Source: an uncultured Bacteroidota bacterium
GTDB lineage: Bacteria; Bacteroidota; Bacteroidia; Bacteroidales; F082
Direction: 5' to 3'
Length of the DNA: 16,217 bases
Assembly: GCA_900542475.1 (NCBI GenBank)
Contig: UQNO01000040.1
Coordinates: 1 to 16,217 of the forward strand
The first letter of the stretch is position 1; the number at the start of each line of letters is the position of its first letter. The position numbers and the translations under genes were made by a program. This document shows, piece after piece, positions 1 to 7,786 of this stretch. Below the pieces are notes generated by a model. It ran no database searches and was not told the origin of the DNA. It saw only the letters and a list, made by a program, of their open reading frames with translations.

Positions 1-37
1 ATCCTCGCTCGTAGAACCAAAAACATGCTTCATTCCG

Positions 38-45
38 CAAAAATA
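38..45 (-). promoter_or_regulatory. Possible leftward -7 promoter element
   Basis: Read on the minus strand the bases are TATTTTTG, which fits the Bacteroidetes -7 consensus TAnnTTTG. It would drive a gene lying left of the window. A minus-strand ATG at 26..24 opens a frame to the edge, but too little is visible to name it. No clear TTTG -33 box was found, so this is a weak call. Confidence 0.3.
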
Positions 46-77
46 CAAAAAATAAAGGTTCGTAATACAATTTTCAC

Positions 78-85
78 TATCTTTG
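78..85 (+). promoter_or_regulatory. Probable -7 promoter element for ricT
   Basis: TATCTTTG matches the Bacteroidetes -7 consensus TAnnTTTG and is followed by GCAG, a frequent extension. It lies 35 nt before the ricT ATG, giving a leader of roughly 28 nt. The -33 box is poor. Together with the minus-strand element at 38..45 it suggests a divergent intergenic promoter region. Confidence 0.5.
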
Positions 86-120
86 CAGGTTATTAAAATA
101 TATCATATAATTTTTATTTT

Positions 121-1410
121 ATGGAGACAAAAGAATTCAACGGAGAAGCGATTCTTGACAAAAATATAAATAAAACCACTGAAAACACTGATGGTTTGCT
201 AAAGTCGGCATCTCAAAAACTCAATATGAATGACGAGGAACAGGAAGACCGGATGGTGAACAAGCTGGACGATAGCGAGGAGTTTAATATCACATGGCCG
301 TTGCACGACGACATGAAAAAGACTCTCACCAACGATTTTCACCGCGGATGCCGCATAAAAGCCGACAAATACGAGTTCGCCAGCAATGTTTTGCGCCACG
401 GACAGTGCAAGCTCGACAGTTTCAACTGGCTCAAGGACTATGAGACCGAGACACCGAGAGAGGGCGAGTTGTTAGTGGCGGAGGTACGTTTCAAGAACGA
501 CAGAAAAGACTTCTACAGTTATCCTTCGGAGATGAATCTCCTTGAGGGCGAGTTAGTTGCGGTAGAGACCTCCATCGGACACGACATCGGAATAGTGACA
601 ATGGTGGGCGAACTCATCGAGCGGCAACGTCGGCGCAAGAAAAACGACACACCTGTCGGCGAGCTGAAAAAAATCTATCGTCGCGCCCGCGCCAACGACG
701 TGGAGAAGTTTCTCGAAGCCATACGCCAAGAAGACCACACCCTCCACAGAAGCCGCGAGATAGCGTCGAGCCTGAAACTCGACATGAAACTCAACGACAT
801 TGAATATCAAGGCGATAGAACAAAAGCCATATTCTATTACACCGCCGACGGACGCGTCGATTTCCGTGAACTTATCAAGAAACTCGCTGAAGAGTTTCAT
901 GTCAGAGTGGAGATGCGTCAAATCGGATTTCGTCAAGAATCGGCGAAACTCGGCGGCATAGGCTCTTGCGGACGCGAACTGTGCTGCGCCTCATGGATTA
1001 CCGACTTCCAGTCAGTGACAACCAACGTGGCGAGAGTGCAACAGCTGTCGCCCAACCCCCAGAAACTCGCGGGACAATGCGGAAAGCTGAAATGCTGCCT
1101 CAACTATGAATACGCCACATATATCGACGCTCTGAAAGCATTCCCCGACAACCGCATAGTGCTGAAGACCAAGAAAGGAGACGGAATATATCAAAAAATC
1201 GACATCTTCAAAGGCCTGATGTGGTATTCTTACCCTTTCGACCGCAACAATATGATGGCAATACCGGCTGAAAAAGTAAAAGAAATCATAGAAAACAACA
1301 AGAAAGGCATTTTCCCCGAACAACTCGAAGACTTTGCCTTCATCAAGGAGCAGAAGAACAACGACTACGGGGAAGAAGGAAAACCCGCCGATTTGTCGAA
1401 ACTTGAATAG
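121..1410 (+). CDS. ricT: RicT / PSP1-domain iron-sulfur regulatory protein
   Basis: 429-residue PSP1 C-terminal domain protein of the RicT (YaaT) family. In Bacillus subtilis RicT joins RicA and RicF in an Fe-S complex that affects RNase Y-dependent mRNA maturation, sporulation, competence and biofilm formation. Bacteroidota usually carry RicT without those partners, so its role here is unclear. The PSP1 core spans roughly residues 100-370. The cysteine clusters seen are C283 with C288-C289 (motif CGRELCC) and C320 with C325-C326 (motif CGKLKCC), the expected cluster ligands. The first ~55 residues are polar and low in complexity. The ATG at 121 follows an AT-rich leader and a -7 box, with no Shine-Dalgarno site. 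gldH follows after a 121-nt repeat-bearing gap. Family assignment is secure; the cellular function is by homology only. Confidence 0.92.
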   Translation: METKEFNGEAILDKNINKTTENTDGLLKSASQKLNMNDEEQEDRMVNKLDDSEEFNITWPLHDDMKKTLTNDFHRGCRIKADKYEFASNVLRHGQCKLDSFNWLKDYETETPREGELLVAEVRFKNDRKDFYSYPSEMNLLEGELVAVETSIGHDIGIVTMVGELIERQRRRKKNDTPVGELKKIYRRARANDVEKFLEAIRQEDHTLHRSREIASSLKLDMKLNDIEYQGDRTKAIFYYTADGRVDFRELIKKLAEEFHVRVEMRQIGFRQESAKLGGIGSCGRELCCASWITDFQSVTTNVARVQQLSPNPQKLAGQCGKLKCCLNYEYATYIDALKAFPDNRIVLKTKKGDGIYQKIDIFKGLMWYSYPFDRNNMMAIPAEKVKEIIENNKKGIFPEQLEDFAFIKEQKNNDYGEEGKPADLSKLE

Positions 1411-1531
1411 TTCCGGTCATTTCAACCGAAGTGAAATGGAGAAATCATCGTTATTCGACATCATTCGATTGTTCTCGTTTGAAAAAAGAGTTCCCGGTTT
1501 CACTCCGTTTCACCCGAAATGACGAATAAAT
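1411..1531 (+). repeat. Degenerate GTCATTTC...GAAATGAC intergenic repeat
   Basis: The gap between ricT and gldH begins with GGTCATTTCAACCGAAGTG, continues into GGAGAAATC, and ends with CACCCGAAATGACG. It therefore carries the inverted ends GTCATTT / AAATGAC. It is a diverged copy of the element in the tandem array at 8152-8591. It could fold into a long imperfect hairpin between the two genes. A REP-like or attenuator role is inference. Confidence 0.6.
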
Positions 1532-1996
1532 ATGAGTATGAAAGGAATAATAATCGCAATAGCGGCAACGCTTTTGATGAGTTCGTGCAGCAACAACAAC
1601 TTGTACGACGAGAGTGTCGTCATTCCTGAAGCAAGGTGGGACAACGAGAACATTCCCTACTTCAATGTCACCGTTGACGACACCTTGTCGGAGTTCGCTT
1701 TTTATCTGAATATCAGGCATTTGGAAAATTACCGCTATAGTAATTTATACATCTTCATGCACACCGAGTTTCCGAACGGCAACGTCACACACGACACTAT
1801 CGAGTGCATGTTGGCGATGCCGGACGGTCGTTGGCTGGGCAAAGGCAGCGGCACCATGCGCTCGGCGAAGGTGCTTTTGAACCCGTCGTTACGTTTTCCC
1901 CTGTCGGGAGATTATCATTTCGAGATTGAACAAGCCATGCGCGAGAAAGAGCTGAAAGGCATTACTGACATCGGCATTTGTTTTGAAAACCAATAA
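1532..1996 (+). CDS. gldH: GldH-family gliding motility lipoprotein
   Basis: 154-residue lipoprotein of the GldH family, which is confined to Bacteroidota. In gliding Flavobacterium GldH is needed for motility. In non-gliding Bacteroidales the gene persists with unknown function. The signal peptide has a hydrophobic stretch at residues 5-16 and a lipobox ending in Cys19 (MSSC), followed by polar SNNN, so the mature protein is probably lipid-anchored in the periplasm or outer membrane. The motifs FAFYLNIRH and NLYIFMHTEFPNG are typical of the family. ATG 1532 is used; Met3 is a possible alternative. The stop is 3 nt before the PBP1A start, so the two are very likely co-translated, and the gldH-PBP1A pairing fits Bacteroidota gene order. 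Name confidence is high; function here is unknown. Confidence 0.85.
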   Translation: MSMKGIIIAIAATLLMSSCSNNNLYDESVVIPEARWDNENIPYFNVTVDDTLSEFAFYLNIRHLENYRYSNLYIFMHTEFPNGNVTHDTIECMLAMPDGRWLGKGSGTMRSAKVLLNPSLRFPLSGDYHFEIEQAMREKELKGITDIGICFENQ

Positions 1997-1999
1997 GTT

Positions 2000-4267
2000 A
2001 TGGCAAAAGGCAAGACAAAAAAGAAGAAAGAGATAAAAGTTTATCTGATAGTGCTCTGGTCACTATTCCTGATTTTCGCACTGTCGGTATTTTTTCTTTT
2101 CCACGGCATTGTGCATCAATGGTTTGGGGAGATGCCGAGTTTTGAGGAGTTGGAGAATCCCGAGACGAACCTCGCCACAGAAATCATCTCCGCCGACGGC
2201 AAGTTGCTTGGCACGTATTACATCGAAAACCGCTCTAATGTCAGTTACTCCGACATCTCCCCCGACCTCATCAACGCACTCATCGCCATAGAAGACATAC
2301 GGTTTTACGAACATAGCGGCATCGACAAGATAGCCTTGTTCAGAGTGGCGAAAGGCCTCGCGACAGGCAACAGCGACCAAGGAGGAGGCAGCACCATCAC
2401 ACAGCAGCTGGCAAAAAACCTTTTCCCAAGAGGTGAAAACCTGAGCAAAACGAAACTCGTGATAAGAAAACTGCAGGAATGGGTCACCGCCTCGAAGTTG
2501 GAATACAACTACTCGAAAGACGAGATTATCGCGATGTATCTCAACACTGTGTTTTTCGGACATAACGCCTACGGCATCAAAAAGGCATCGGAGACATTTT
2601 TCGGCAAGGAACCGGGCGAAATCACGATAGAAGAGGCTGCATTGTTGGCCGGTGTCGTCAACGCGCCGACAAAATTCAGTCCGAAAAGACATCCCGACAA
2701 CGCGTTAAACCGCCGAAACCTCGTGCTTAAACGCATGGAAACCAACGGATATATTACAGAGACACAGTACGACTCCATCTCGCAGATTCCGATAGACATG
2801 TCACATTTCGGCATACTTGACCACAAGGCGGGACAAGCCACCTATTTCCGCGAGTTCTTGAGAGGCGAGATGCACGAATGGGCCAAGACACATTTCAAGC
2901 AAGACGGCACGCCGTATAACATTTATAAAGACGGACTTCGCATTTACACCACCATCGACTCAAGAATGCAGAAGTATGCCGAAGAAGCAGTGCGAGAACA
3001 TCTGGCGCTGGACCTGCAACCGGCATTCAACAAACATTGGAAAGGCGACAATAAAGCACCGTTTGCCCTTAAAAACCAGGAAGAAGTCGATAAGATTATG
3101 ATGCTCTCCATGAAACGCTCGGAACGCTATCGTGCGCTGAAGAAAGCCGGCTGGTCTATGGATTCCATCATAGCCAACTTCAACGAACCTGTCGAGATGA
3201 CGCTGTTTTCGTGGGACGGCCCCGTTGACACCATCTTAAGTCCATTTGACTCAATAAGATACAGCAAGTTCTTCTTACAGTCGGCACTCATGTCGGTGGA
3301 GAACAACACCGGTTACGTGAGAGCTTATGTGGGGGGCAACGACTATCGTTTCTTCCAATACGACCACGTGACACAGGCGAAACGACAGGTCGGTTCCACA
3401 TTCAAGCCGTTCCTTTACGCCCTGGCGATGCAGGAGGGAGAATATACACCATGTACCAAGGTGCCGAACATCAGCTATAGCATTCAGCTTCCCGACGGGA
3501 AATTCTGGGAGCCGAAAGACTCCGGCAAAAGCAAATTCGGAGAAGAGGTCACTTTGAGATGGGCACTCGCCCACTCCAACAACCGCATCTCGGCTTATCT
3601 GATGAAACGTTTCGGTCCGGAAGCAGTCATACAGATGGCGCGCAGAATGGGCATCACCTCCGACATTCCGGCAGTACCGTCCATCTGCCTGGGTGTGTGC
3701 GACATCTCGCTTTACGAGATGGTGGGCGCAATGAGCACCTTCGCCAACAAAGGCGTTTATGTGAAGCCTATCTTCATCACAAAAATTGAAGATAAAAACG
3801 GCAATGTCATCGAGACTTTCAAAGCCGAACAGCATGAAGCCATGGACGAGGTGACCGCTTATAAGATGATTGAGTTGATGAAAGGCGTTGTGTATGAAGG
3901 CACCGGCATACGGTTGAGATACAAATACGGTTTGCGCAACCCTATCGCCGGAAAGACCGGCACCACTCAAAACCAGAGCGATGGATGGTTTATGGGCATC
4001 ACCCCCGACATCACCACAGGCATCTGGACCGGAGCGGAAGACCGCTCGGTGCATTTTAAAACGATAACACTCGGACAAGGCTCCAACATGGCGCTTCCAA
4101 TCTGGGCTTTATATATAAAAAAGGTGTATGCCGACCCGACGCTGCACATCAGCCAGGGCGACTTCCCGAAACCGCTGTCGAATGTGGACTTGGAGTTCGA
4201 CTGCGACAAATATGAGAAGGAACAGAGTGAGGCGACACCGGAATTTAGTGATGAAGATGATTTTTAA
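2000..4267 (+). CDS. mrcA: Penicillin-binding protein 1A (class A PBP)
   Basis: 755-residue bifunctional peptidoglycan synthase. It polymerises lipid II into glycan strands and cross-links stem peptides on the periplasmic face of the inner membrane. A Lys-rich cytoplasmic start is followed by one membrane anchor at about residues 14-38. The GT51 glycosyltransferase domain (about 55-230) shows the EDxxFxxH motif with catalytic Glu98, plus GGSTITQQLAKN and the LNTVFFG region. The transpeptidase domain (about 420-700) shows SxxK at Ser466-Lys469 (GSTFK), SxN at Ser526-Asn528 and KTG at Lys652-Gly654. Length suits the family. The C-terminus ends in an acidic tail (SDEDDF). It starts 3 nt after gldH, and a degenerate repeat separates it from obg. 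All catalytic residues are present, so it should be active. The symbol is by family similarity. Confidence 0.95.
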   Translation: MAKGKTKKKKEIKVYLIVLWSLFLIFALSVFFLFHGIVHQWFGEMPSFEELENPETNLATEIISADGKLLGTYYIENRSNVSYSDISPDLINALIAIEDIRFYEHSGIDKIALFRVAKGLATGNSDQGGGSTITQQLAKNLFPRGENLSKTKLVIRKLQEWVTASKLEYNYSKDEIIAMYLNTVFFGHNAYGIKKASETFFGKEPGEITIEEAALLAGVVNAPTKFSPKRHPDNALNRRNLVLKRMETNGYITETQYDSISQIPIDMSHFGILDHKAGQATYFREFLRGEMHEWAKTHFKQDGTPYNIYKDGLRIYTTIDSRMQKYAEEAVREHLALDLQPAFNKHWKGDNKAPFALKNQEEVDKIMMLSMKRSERYRALKKAGWSMDSIIANFNEPVEMTLFSWDGPVDTILSPFDSIRYSKFFLQSALMSVENNTGYVRAYVGGNDYRFFQYDHVTQAKRQVGSTFKPFLYALAMQEGEYTPCTKVPNISYSIQLPDGKFWEPKDSGKSKFGEEVTLRWALAHSNNRISAYLMKRFGPEAVIQMARRMGITSDIPAVPSICLGVCDISLYEMVGAMSTFANKGVYVKPIFITKIEDKNGNVIETFKAEQHEAMDEVTAYKMIELMKGVVYEGTGIRLRYKYGLRNPIAGKTGTTQNQSDGWFMGITPDITTGIWTGAEDRSVHFKTITLGQGSNMALPIWALYIKKVYADPTLHISQGDFPKPLSNVDLEFDCDKYEKEQSEATPEFSDEDDF

Positions 4268-4321
4268 TTACTGTCATTTCAACCGAAGGGAAACGGGACG
4301 AAGTGAGGAAAACAATCAAAT
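4268..4321 (+). repeat. Truncated intergenic repeat before obg
   Basis: The 54-nt gap begins ACTGTCATTTCAACCGAAGG and contains CGAAGTGAGG. This matches the left end of the dispersed repeat also found at 1411, 5315 and 8152. The right inverted end is missing. It may place a short structured element between the PBP1A stop and the obg start. Confidence 0.45.
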
Positions 4322-5314
4322 ATGGCGAACTCTAATTTTGTTGACTATGTAAAGATATTCTGTCGTTCCGGCAAGGGAGGCAACGGCGCGATGCATTTCA
4401 ACCGCGCGAAATACGTGCCTAAAGGCGGTCCCGACGGAGGCGACGGAGGCAAGGGCGGCGACGTGATACTCAAAGGCAACGCCCAGCTTTGGACGCTGCT
4501 GCATCTGCGCTACACCAAACACCTCTTCGCCGGCGACGGAGAGCCAGGAGGCTCCAACCAGAGAACAGGAGCACAAGGCAACAACGTGATTGTCGAAGTG
4601 CCGTTAGGCGCTGTGGCATACGACGCGGAGACAAAAGAACATCTCGGCGAGATTACAGAAGACGGACAGGAAATCGTCATAATGAAAGGCGGCCGCGGAG
4701 GAAAAGGCAACACCTTCTTCAAAACAGCCACCATGCAGGCCCCAAAGTTCTCGCAGCCTGGCGAGCCTTCAGAAGAACGATGGATTATCATCGAACTGAA
4801 ACTCCTCGCCGATGTAGGTCTCGTGGGTTTCCCCAACGCTGGAAAATCAACATTGTTGTCGGTGGTTTCCGCAGCAAAACCAGAGATTGCCGACTACCCG
4901 TTCACCACTCTGACACCAAACCTCGGCATAGTGCCGTATTATGACTTCAAGTCGTTCATCATGGCTGACATACCAGGCATTATAGAAGGCGCATCGGAAG
5001 GTAAAGGATTGGGAATCAGATTTTTACGTCATATCGAAAGAAACTCGATATTGTTGTTCCTCGTCGCAGCCGACAGTCCTGACGTGAAAGAAGCATACGA
5101 TGTCTTGTTGAACGAATTGAAAAAATACAACCCAGAATTGCTCGACAAGAAACGTATTCTCGCCGTCAGCAAGTGCGACTTGATTGACGAAGACACTAAA
5201 AAAGACATCAAGAAACATCTCCCGAAAAAGGTGCCGAACCTGTTCTTCAGCTCGGCGACAGGAGAAGGAATAAAGGAGCTGAAAGACCTTATATGGTCGG
5301 CACTCTCGGAATAA
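4322..5314 (+). CDS. obg: GTPase Obg (ObgE/CgtA)
   Basis: 330-residue Obg GTPase, which acts in late assembly of the large ribosomal subunit and in stringent and growth control. The glycine-rich Obg fold covers about residues 1-160 and includes repeated Gly runs such as GGPDGGDGGKGGD and GGRGGKGN. The G domain follows: G1 is GFPNAGKST at 169-177, the Switch I region includes FTTLTPNLG, G3 is ADIPG, G4 is SKCD (a common NKxD variant in Obg) and G5 is SSATGEG. The protein stops right after the G domain, so it has none of the variable C-terminal (OCT) extension seen in longer Obg proteins. Such short forms exist in Bacteroidota, so this is not clear damage. It lies in the same direction as pbp1A and the PAP2 gene. 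Confidence 0.95.
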   Translation: MANSNFVDYVKIFCRSGKGGNGAMHFNRAKYVPKGGPDGGDGGKGGDVILKGNAQLWTLLHLRYTKHLFAGDGEPGGSNQRTGAQGNNVIVEVPLGAVAYDAETKEHLGEITEDGQEIVIMKGGRGGKGNTFFKTATMQAPKFSQPGEPSEERWIIIELKLLADVGLVGFPNAGKSTLLSVVSAAKPEIADYPFTTLTPNLGIVPYYDFKSFIMADIPGIIEGASEGKGLGIRFLRHIERNSILLFLVAADSPDVKEAYDVLLNELKKYNPELLDKKRILAVSKCDLIDEDTKKDIKKHLPKKVPNLFFSSATGEGIKELKDLIWSALSE

Positions 5315-5421
5315 ACTGTCATTTCGGACGAAACGAAGTGTAGTGGAGACACCTCAAATAATCGAATGAAATTTCTCTATTTCACTCCGATTCAGTCGAA
5401 ACGACGAAACAAAACAATGTT
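5315..5421 (+). repeat. Degenerate intergenic repeat between obg and PAP2 gene
   Basis: The 107-nt gap starts ACTGTCATTTCGGACGAAAC, carries AGTGGAGA in the middle, and ends with TCACTCCGATTCAGTCGAAACGAC. Its outer ends are imperfect inverted copies. It belongs to the same family as the copies at 1411, 4268 and 8152. The final bases up to the ATG are AT-rich and may serve as the translation start region of the next gene. Confidence 0.55.
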
Positions 5422-6000
5422 ATGCTAAACGACCTCGACCATCAGTTGTTTCTGTTCTTCAACGGTCTGCACGTTGAATGGCTCGATCCTATAATGACGT
5501 TCATCTCATCGATGGAAGGCTGGATTCCGTTTTATGCAGTGTTGAGTTTTCTTGTTTTTTACAAATACAAATGGAAAGGTTTATGGATCATTTTAGGAGT
5601 GGTCGTGCTCGTCACATGCTCCGATCAGATATCGGCCCACGTCTTCAAGCCAGCCTTCAACCGTCTTCGACCATGTTATGACCCCTTGATTAAAGACTTG
5701 GTGCATATACCGGAAGGAAAACCCGGCGGACGTTACGGATTCATCTCATCACACGCCACCAACACCTTCGCCTTGGCATCGTTTGTATATATTACCATGA
5801 AACAGCACTACAAGAAAATCGGCTGGCTGATGTTCAGTTGGGCGACATTGGTATCTTACAGCAGGATTTACATGGGAGTTCACTTCCCGGGAGACATAGC
5901 CTGCGGAGCGGCCTTGGGATTGATTCTCGGATTTGGAGTCGGATACCTGGTTCGATTGGTCATCTCACGAGAACCTCGACGAAAAGGGCAAGAACAGTAA
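5422..6000 (+). CDS. PAP2-family membrane phosphatase
   Basis: 192-residue integral membrane phosphatase of the PAP2 (acid phosphatase/vanadium haloperoxidase) superfamily. All three signature blocks are visible: KxxxxxxRP at Lys76-Pro84, SSH at Ser109-His111 (usually PSGH, here SSHA), and SRxxxxxHxxxD at Arg148, His154 and Asp158. His111 and His154 are the expected catalytic residues. About five hydrophobic segments alternate with these blocks, placing the active site on the periplasmic side. Likely substrates in this group are undecaprenyl pyrophosphate, lipid A phosphates or phosphatidate/phosphatidylglycerol phosphate, and sequence alone does not choose between them. It follows peptidoglycan and ribosome genes, which hints mildly at a cell-envelope role. 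Expression may be by read-through from obg. Confidence 0.88.
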   Translation: MLNDLDHQLFLFFNGLHVEWLDPIMTFISSMEGWIPFYAVLSFLVFYKYKWKGLWIILGVVVLVTCSDQISAHVFKPAFNRLRPCYDPLIKDLVHIPEGKPGGRYGFISSHATNTFALASFVYITMKQHYKKIGWLMFSWATLVSYSRIYMGVHFPGDIACGAALGLILGFGVGYLVRLVISREPRRKGQEQ

Positions 6001-6049
6001 CATGTTACACACATCTGCCAATTCAAGTCAAAAAAAATAATGCCAAATA

Positions 6050-6081
6050 TTTGGAAATCAAAAAAATAACATGTAACTTTG
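6050..6081 (+). promoter_or_regulatory. Bacteroidetes-type promoter for the choloylglycine hydrolase gene
   Basis: A TTTG box at 6050-6053 and TAACTTTG at 6074-6081 are separated by 20 nt. This fits the Bacteroidetes TTTG-N19-21-TAnnTTTG promoter very well. The predicted transcription start is near 6088, leaving a leader of about 125 nt before the ATG at 6213. It separates the hydrolase from the upstream housekeeping run. Confidence 0.75.
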
Positions 6082-6110
6082 CAGTGTCATACATTCAGAT
6101 TCCGTTGACA

Positions 6111-6157
6111 GACCTTTAAGGTCCTGAAATGTGTGAGAAAACAGCAACTTTTTGCTG
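6111..6157 (+). promoter_or_regulatory. Palindrome and stem-loop in the hydrolase 5' leader
   Basis: Two structures lie in the predicted leader. The first is a 13-bp perfect palindrome with arms GACCTT / AAGGTC around one T (6111-6123). It suits a dimeric repressor or activator better than an RNA hairpin. The second is an RNA-type hairpin, CAGCAA (6142-6147) with TTGCTG (6152-6157) and a 4-nt loop. Neither is followed by a T run, so neither looks like a terminator. A regulatory role is inference. Confidence 0.4.
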
Positions 6158-6212
6158 CCTGGGTAATTCAAAGATATTATTAATCATCATTTTGTAAAAT
6201 TAAGGTTCATCT

Positions 6213-7292
6213 ATGAGAAAATCAGTATTATTCACGCTTTTTGCGATTTCTGTTTTTGCACTTGGCAGAGCAGACGCCTGCACTGGTATCACCTTGCGGA
6301 CAACTAAAGGTCAAACAGTAACAGCCAGAACTATAGAGTGGGCATACACTCCTTTGAACGGAATATACACCGTTGTGCCAAGGGGTTACACCCAACGCTC
6401 TTTCCTTCCCGACGGTCGGAAAGAGGGAATGGAATTTACTTCGCGCTATGGCTATGTGGGCATCGCAGTGGAACAAGCGGAGTTCGTCATGGAAGGAATA
6501 AACGAGGCGGGACTTTCGGCAGGTCTTTTCTATTTTCCCGACTATGGAGAGTATGAAGACTATGATATAACGAAGAAAGACAAGACAATAAGCGATTTCC
6601 AGCTTGTCTCGTGGATTCTTTCGAACTTCAAAACGGTAGATGAGGTGAAAACGGCAATGAAAGACATACATATCGCCTCGATAGACCCACGCAGTTCAAC
6701 GGTGCATTGGCGGGTAACCGAGGAATCCGGAAGGCAAATCGTCATAGAAATAATGGAGAAACATGTCGTTTTCCATGAGAACGAACTCGGAGTGTTGACA
6801 AACTCACCGAGCTTCGACTGGCATTTGGCAAACCTCAACAACTATGTCAACTTATTCGCCGGCTCCGCCGAAAACAAGAAAATGAACGACATTACGCTTC
6901 ACCCATTCGGTGCAGGCAGCGGGCTGCTCGGGCTGCCGGGAGACATGACACCTCCTTCGCGTTTCATAAGAGCCGCCTTCTTCCAAGCGAATGCACCACA
7001 ACTGGAATCCAATGAGGAGACAGTATTCCAAGCCTTTCATATATTGAACAATTTCGATATTCCGATAGGAATACAATTCGCAAACAAGGAGGAAATTCCT
7101 CCAATAGCAAGCGCGACACAGTTTACCATAGCAAGCGACTTGGCAAACCGGCGAATTTACTACCGGACTGTTTACAACAGCGAGCTGAGGTGCATAGACT
7201 TGCAGTCCATACGCTTCGATAAAGTGAAATTCAAGGCGGAGCCATTAGACGAAACCCAAACACAAAGCGTAAAAAACATAACCGTGAAGTAG
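6213..7292 (+). CDS. Exported choloylglycine hydrolase-family (linear amide C-N) hydrolase
   Basis: 359-residue N-terminal-nucleophile hydrolase of the choloylglycine hydrolase / penicillin V acylase family, which cleaves linear amides such as conjugated bile salts, penicillin V or N-acyl homoserine lactones. The signal peptide spans residues 1-22, with an A-D-A site directly before Cys23. Cleavage would therefore expose the catalytic Cys as the mature N-terminus. Arg39 lies 16 residues after the Cys, as in characterised family members. The TNSP and SRFIRAA motifs supply the expected Asn and Arg. The position usually held by Asp is Glu42 (RTIEW), a variant I believe occurs in part of the family. 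The enzyme should act outside the cytoplasm. It has its own promoter and a long structured leader. Bile salt hydrolysis is plausible for a gut Bacteroidales, but the substrate cannot be settled from sequence. Confidence 0.88.
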   Translation: MRKSVLFTLFAISVFALGRADACTGITLRTTKGQTVTARTIEWAYTPLNGIYTVVPRGYTQRSFLPDGRKEGMEFTSRYGYVGIAVEQAEFVMEGINEAGLSAGLFYFPDYGEYEDYDITKKDKTISDFQLVSWILSNFKTVDEVKTAMKDIHIASIDPRSSTVHWRVTEESGRQIVIEIMEKHVVFHENELGVLTNSPSFDWHLANLNNYVNLFAGSAENKKMNDITLHPFGAGSGLLGLPGDMTPPSRFIRAAFFQANAPQLESNEETVFQAFHILNNFDIPIGIQFANKEEIPPIASATQFTIASDLANRRIYYRTVYNSELRCIDLQSIRFDKVKFKAEPLDETQTQSVKNITVK

Positions 7293-7317
7293 AGGGTGCT
7301 ACGACTCGTCTCCGCAA

Positions 7318-7334
7318 AAACCACAAAATGGTTT
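7318..7334. terminator. Weak hairpin between convergent genes
   Basis: AAACCA (7318-7323) pairs with TGGTTT (7329-7334) around a CAAAA loop. It lies in the short gap between the plus-strand hydrolase gene and the minus-strand HsdR_N-like gene. The stem is short and A/T-rich at its base, so its use as a bidirectional terminator is only a possibility. Confidence 0.25.
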
Positions 7335-7360
7335 ATTCGACTGACGGGGACAGGGGGATT

Positions 7361-7780
7361 TTATACTGACAAAGAAGGAAACTCCGAAAGGGTTTCTATC
7401 TTGCCGTCTGTTATTTGATAGCAAAACATCGTTTTGCCGTTTGTTAGCGTGAGGTATTTCACTTTCAATCCGGAGTAGTATCTTATCGCTTGATCTAAAA
7501 CTTTTTCGGTTATCGGCACGGTTTCCGCTTTGCACTCCACAATCATCTGCGGCTCTCCCAAGTTGTTGTAAATCACAATATCGGCGCGTTTAGGAAGATT
7601 GTTCACCTTGATGGAATACTCCACGGCAATGAGCCCTGACGGCACTTTTCTCGTTTCAACAAGATAATAAAGCATCTTTTGACGCACCTGCTCCTCGGGA
7701 GTCAAAGCGACATATTGCCTCCGCAAAGGGTCGAAGACTGTCACTTTTCCATCGATTATTTGAGTTTTGAAGAAAACCAT
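7361..7780 (-). CDS. HsdR N-terminal (PD-(D/E)XK) domain protein
   Basis: 139-residue stand-alone protein of the type I restriction enzyme R-subunit N-terminal family (HSDR_N_2-like), common as a single-domain gene in Bacteroidota. Residues 27-45 (LTPEEQVRQKMLYYLV) and the PD-(D/E)XK-like core are visible, with Asp67 in RADIVIY and Glu82-x-Lys84 in VECKAE. Glu54 may complete the site. These residues could support nuclease chemistry, but no HsdM, HsdS or helicase domain lies nearby, so classical restriction is not implied; function is unknown. Its start is 6 nt after the stop of the HigB/HigA fusion on the same strand, so that module's promoter may now feed it. The gene is convergent with the hydrolase. 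Confidence 0.75.
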   Translation of the reverse strand: MVFFKTQIIDGKVTVFDPLRRQYVALTPEEQVRQKMLYYLVETRKVPSGLIAVEYSIKVNNLPKRADIVIYNNLGEPQMIVECKAETVPITEKVLDQAIRYYSGLKVKYLTLTNGKTMFCYQITDGKIETLSEFPSLSV

Positions 7781-7786
7781 GTTCTA

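Noticed and set aside
1334..1522. Small plus-strand frame overlapping the end of ricT
   Set aside because: It runs out of frame through ricT and then through the intergenic repeat; no start region or protein-like pattern.
3275..4078. 267-codon open frame opposite the transpeptidase domain of PBP1A
   Set aside because: It is antisense to a conserved gene with all motifs intact; His/Cys/Phe-rich composition and no recognisable domain mark it as a codon-bias shadow.
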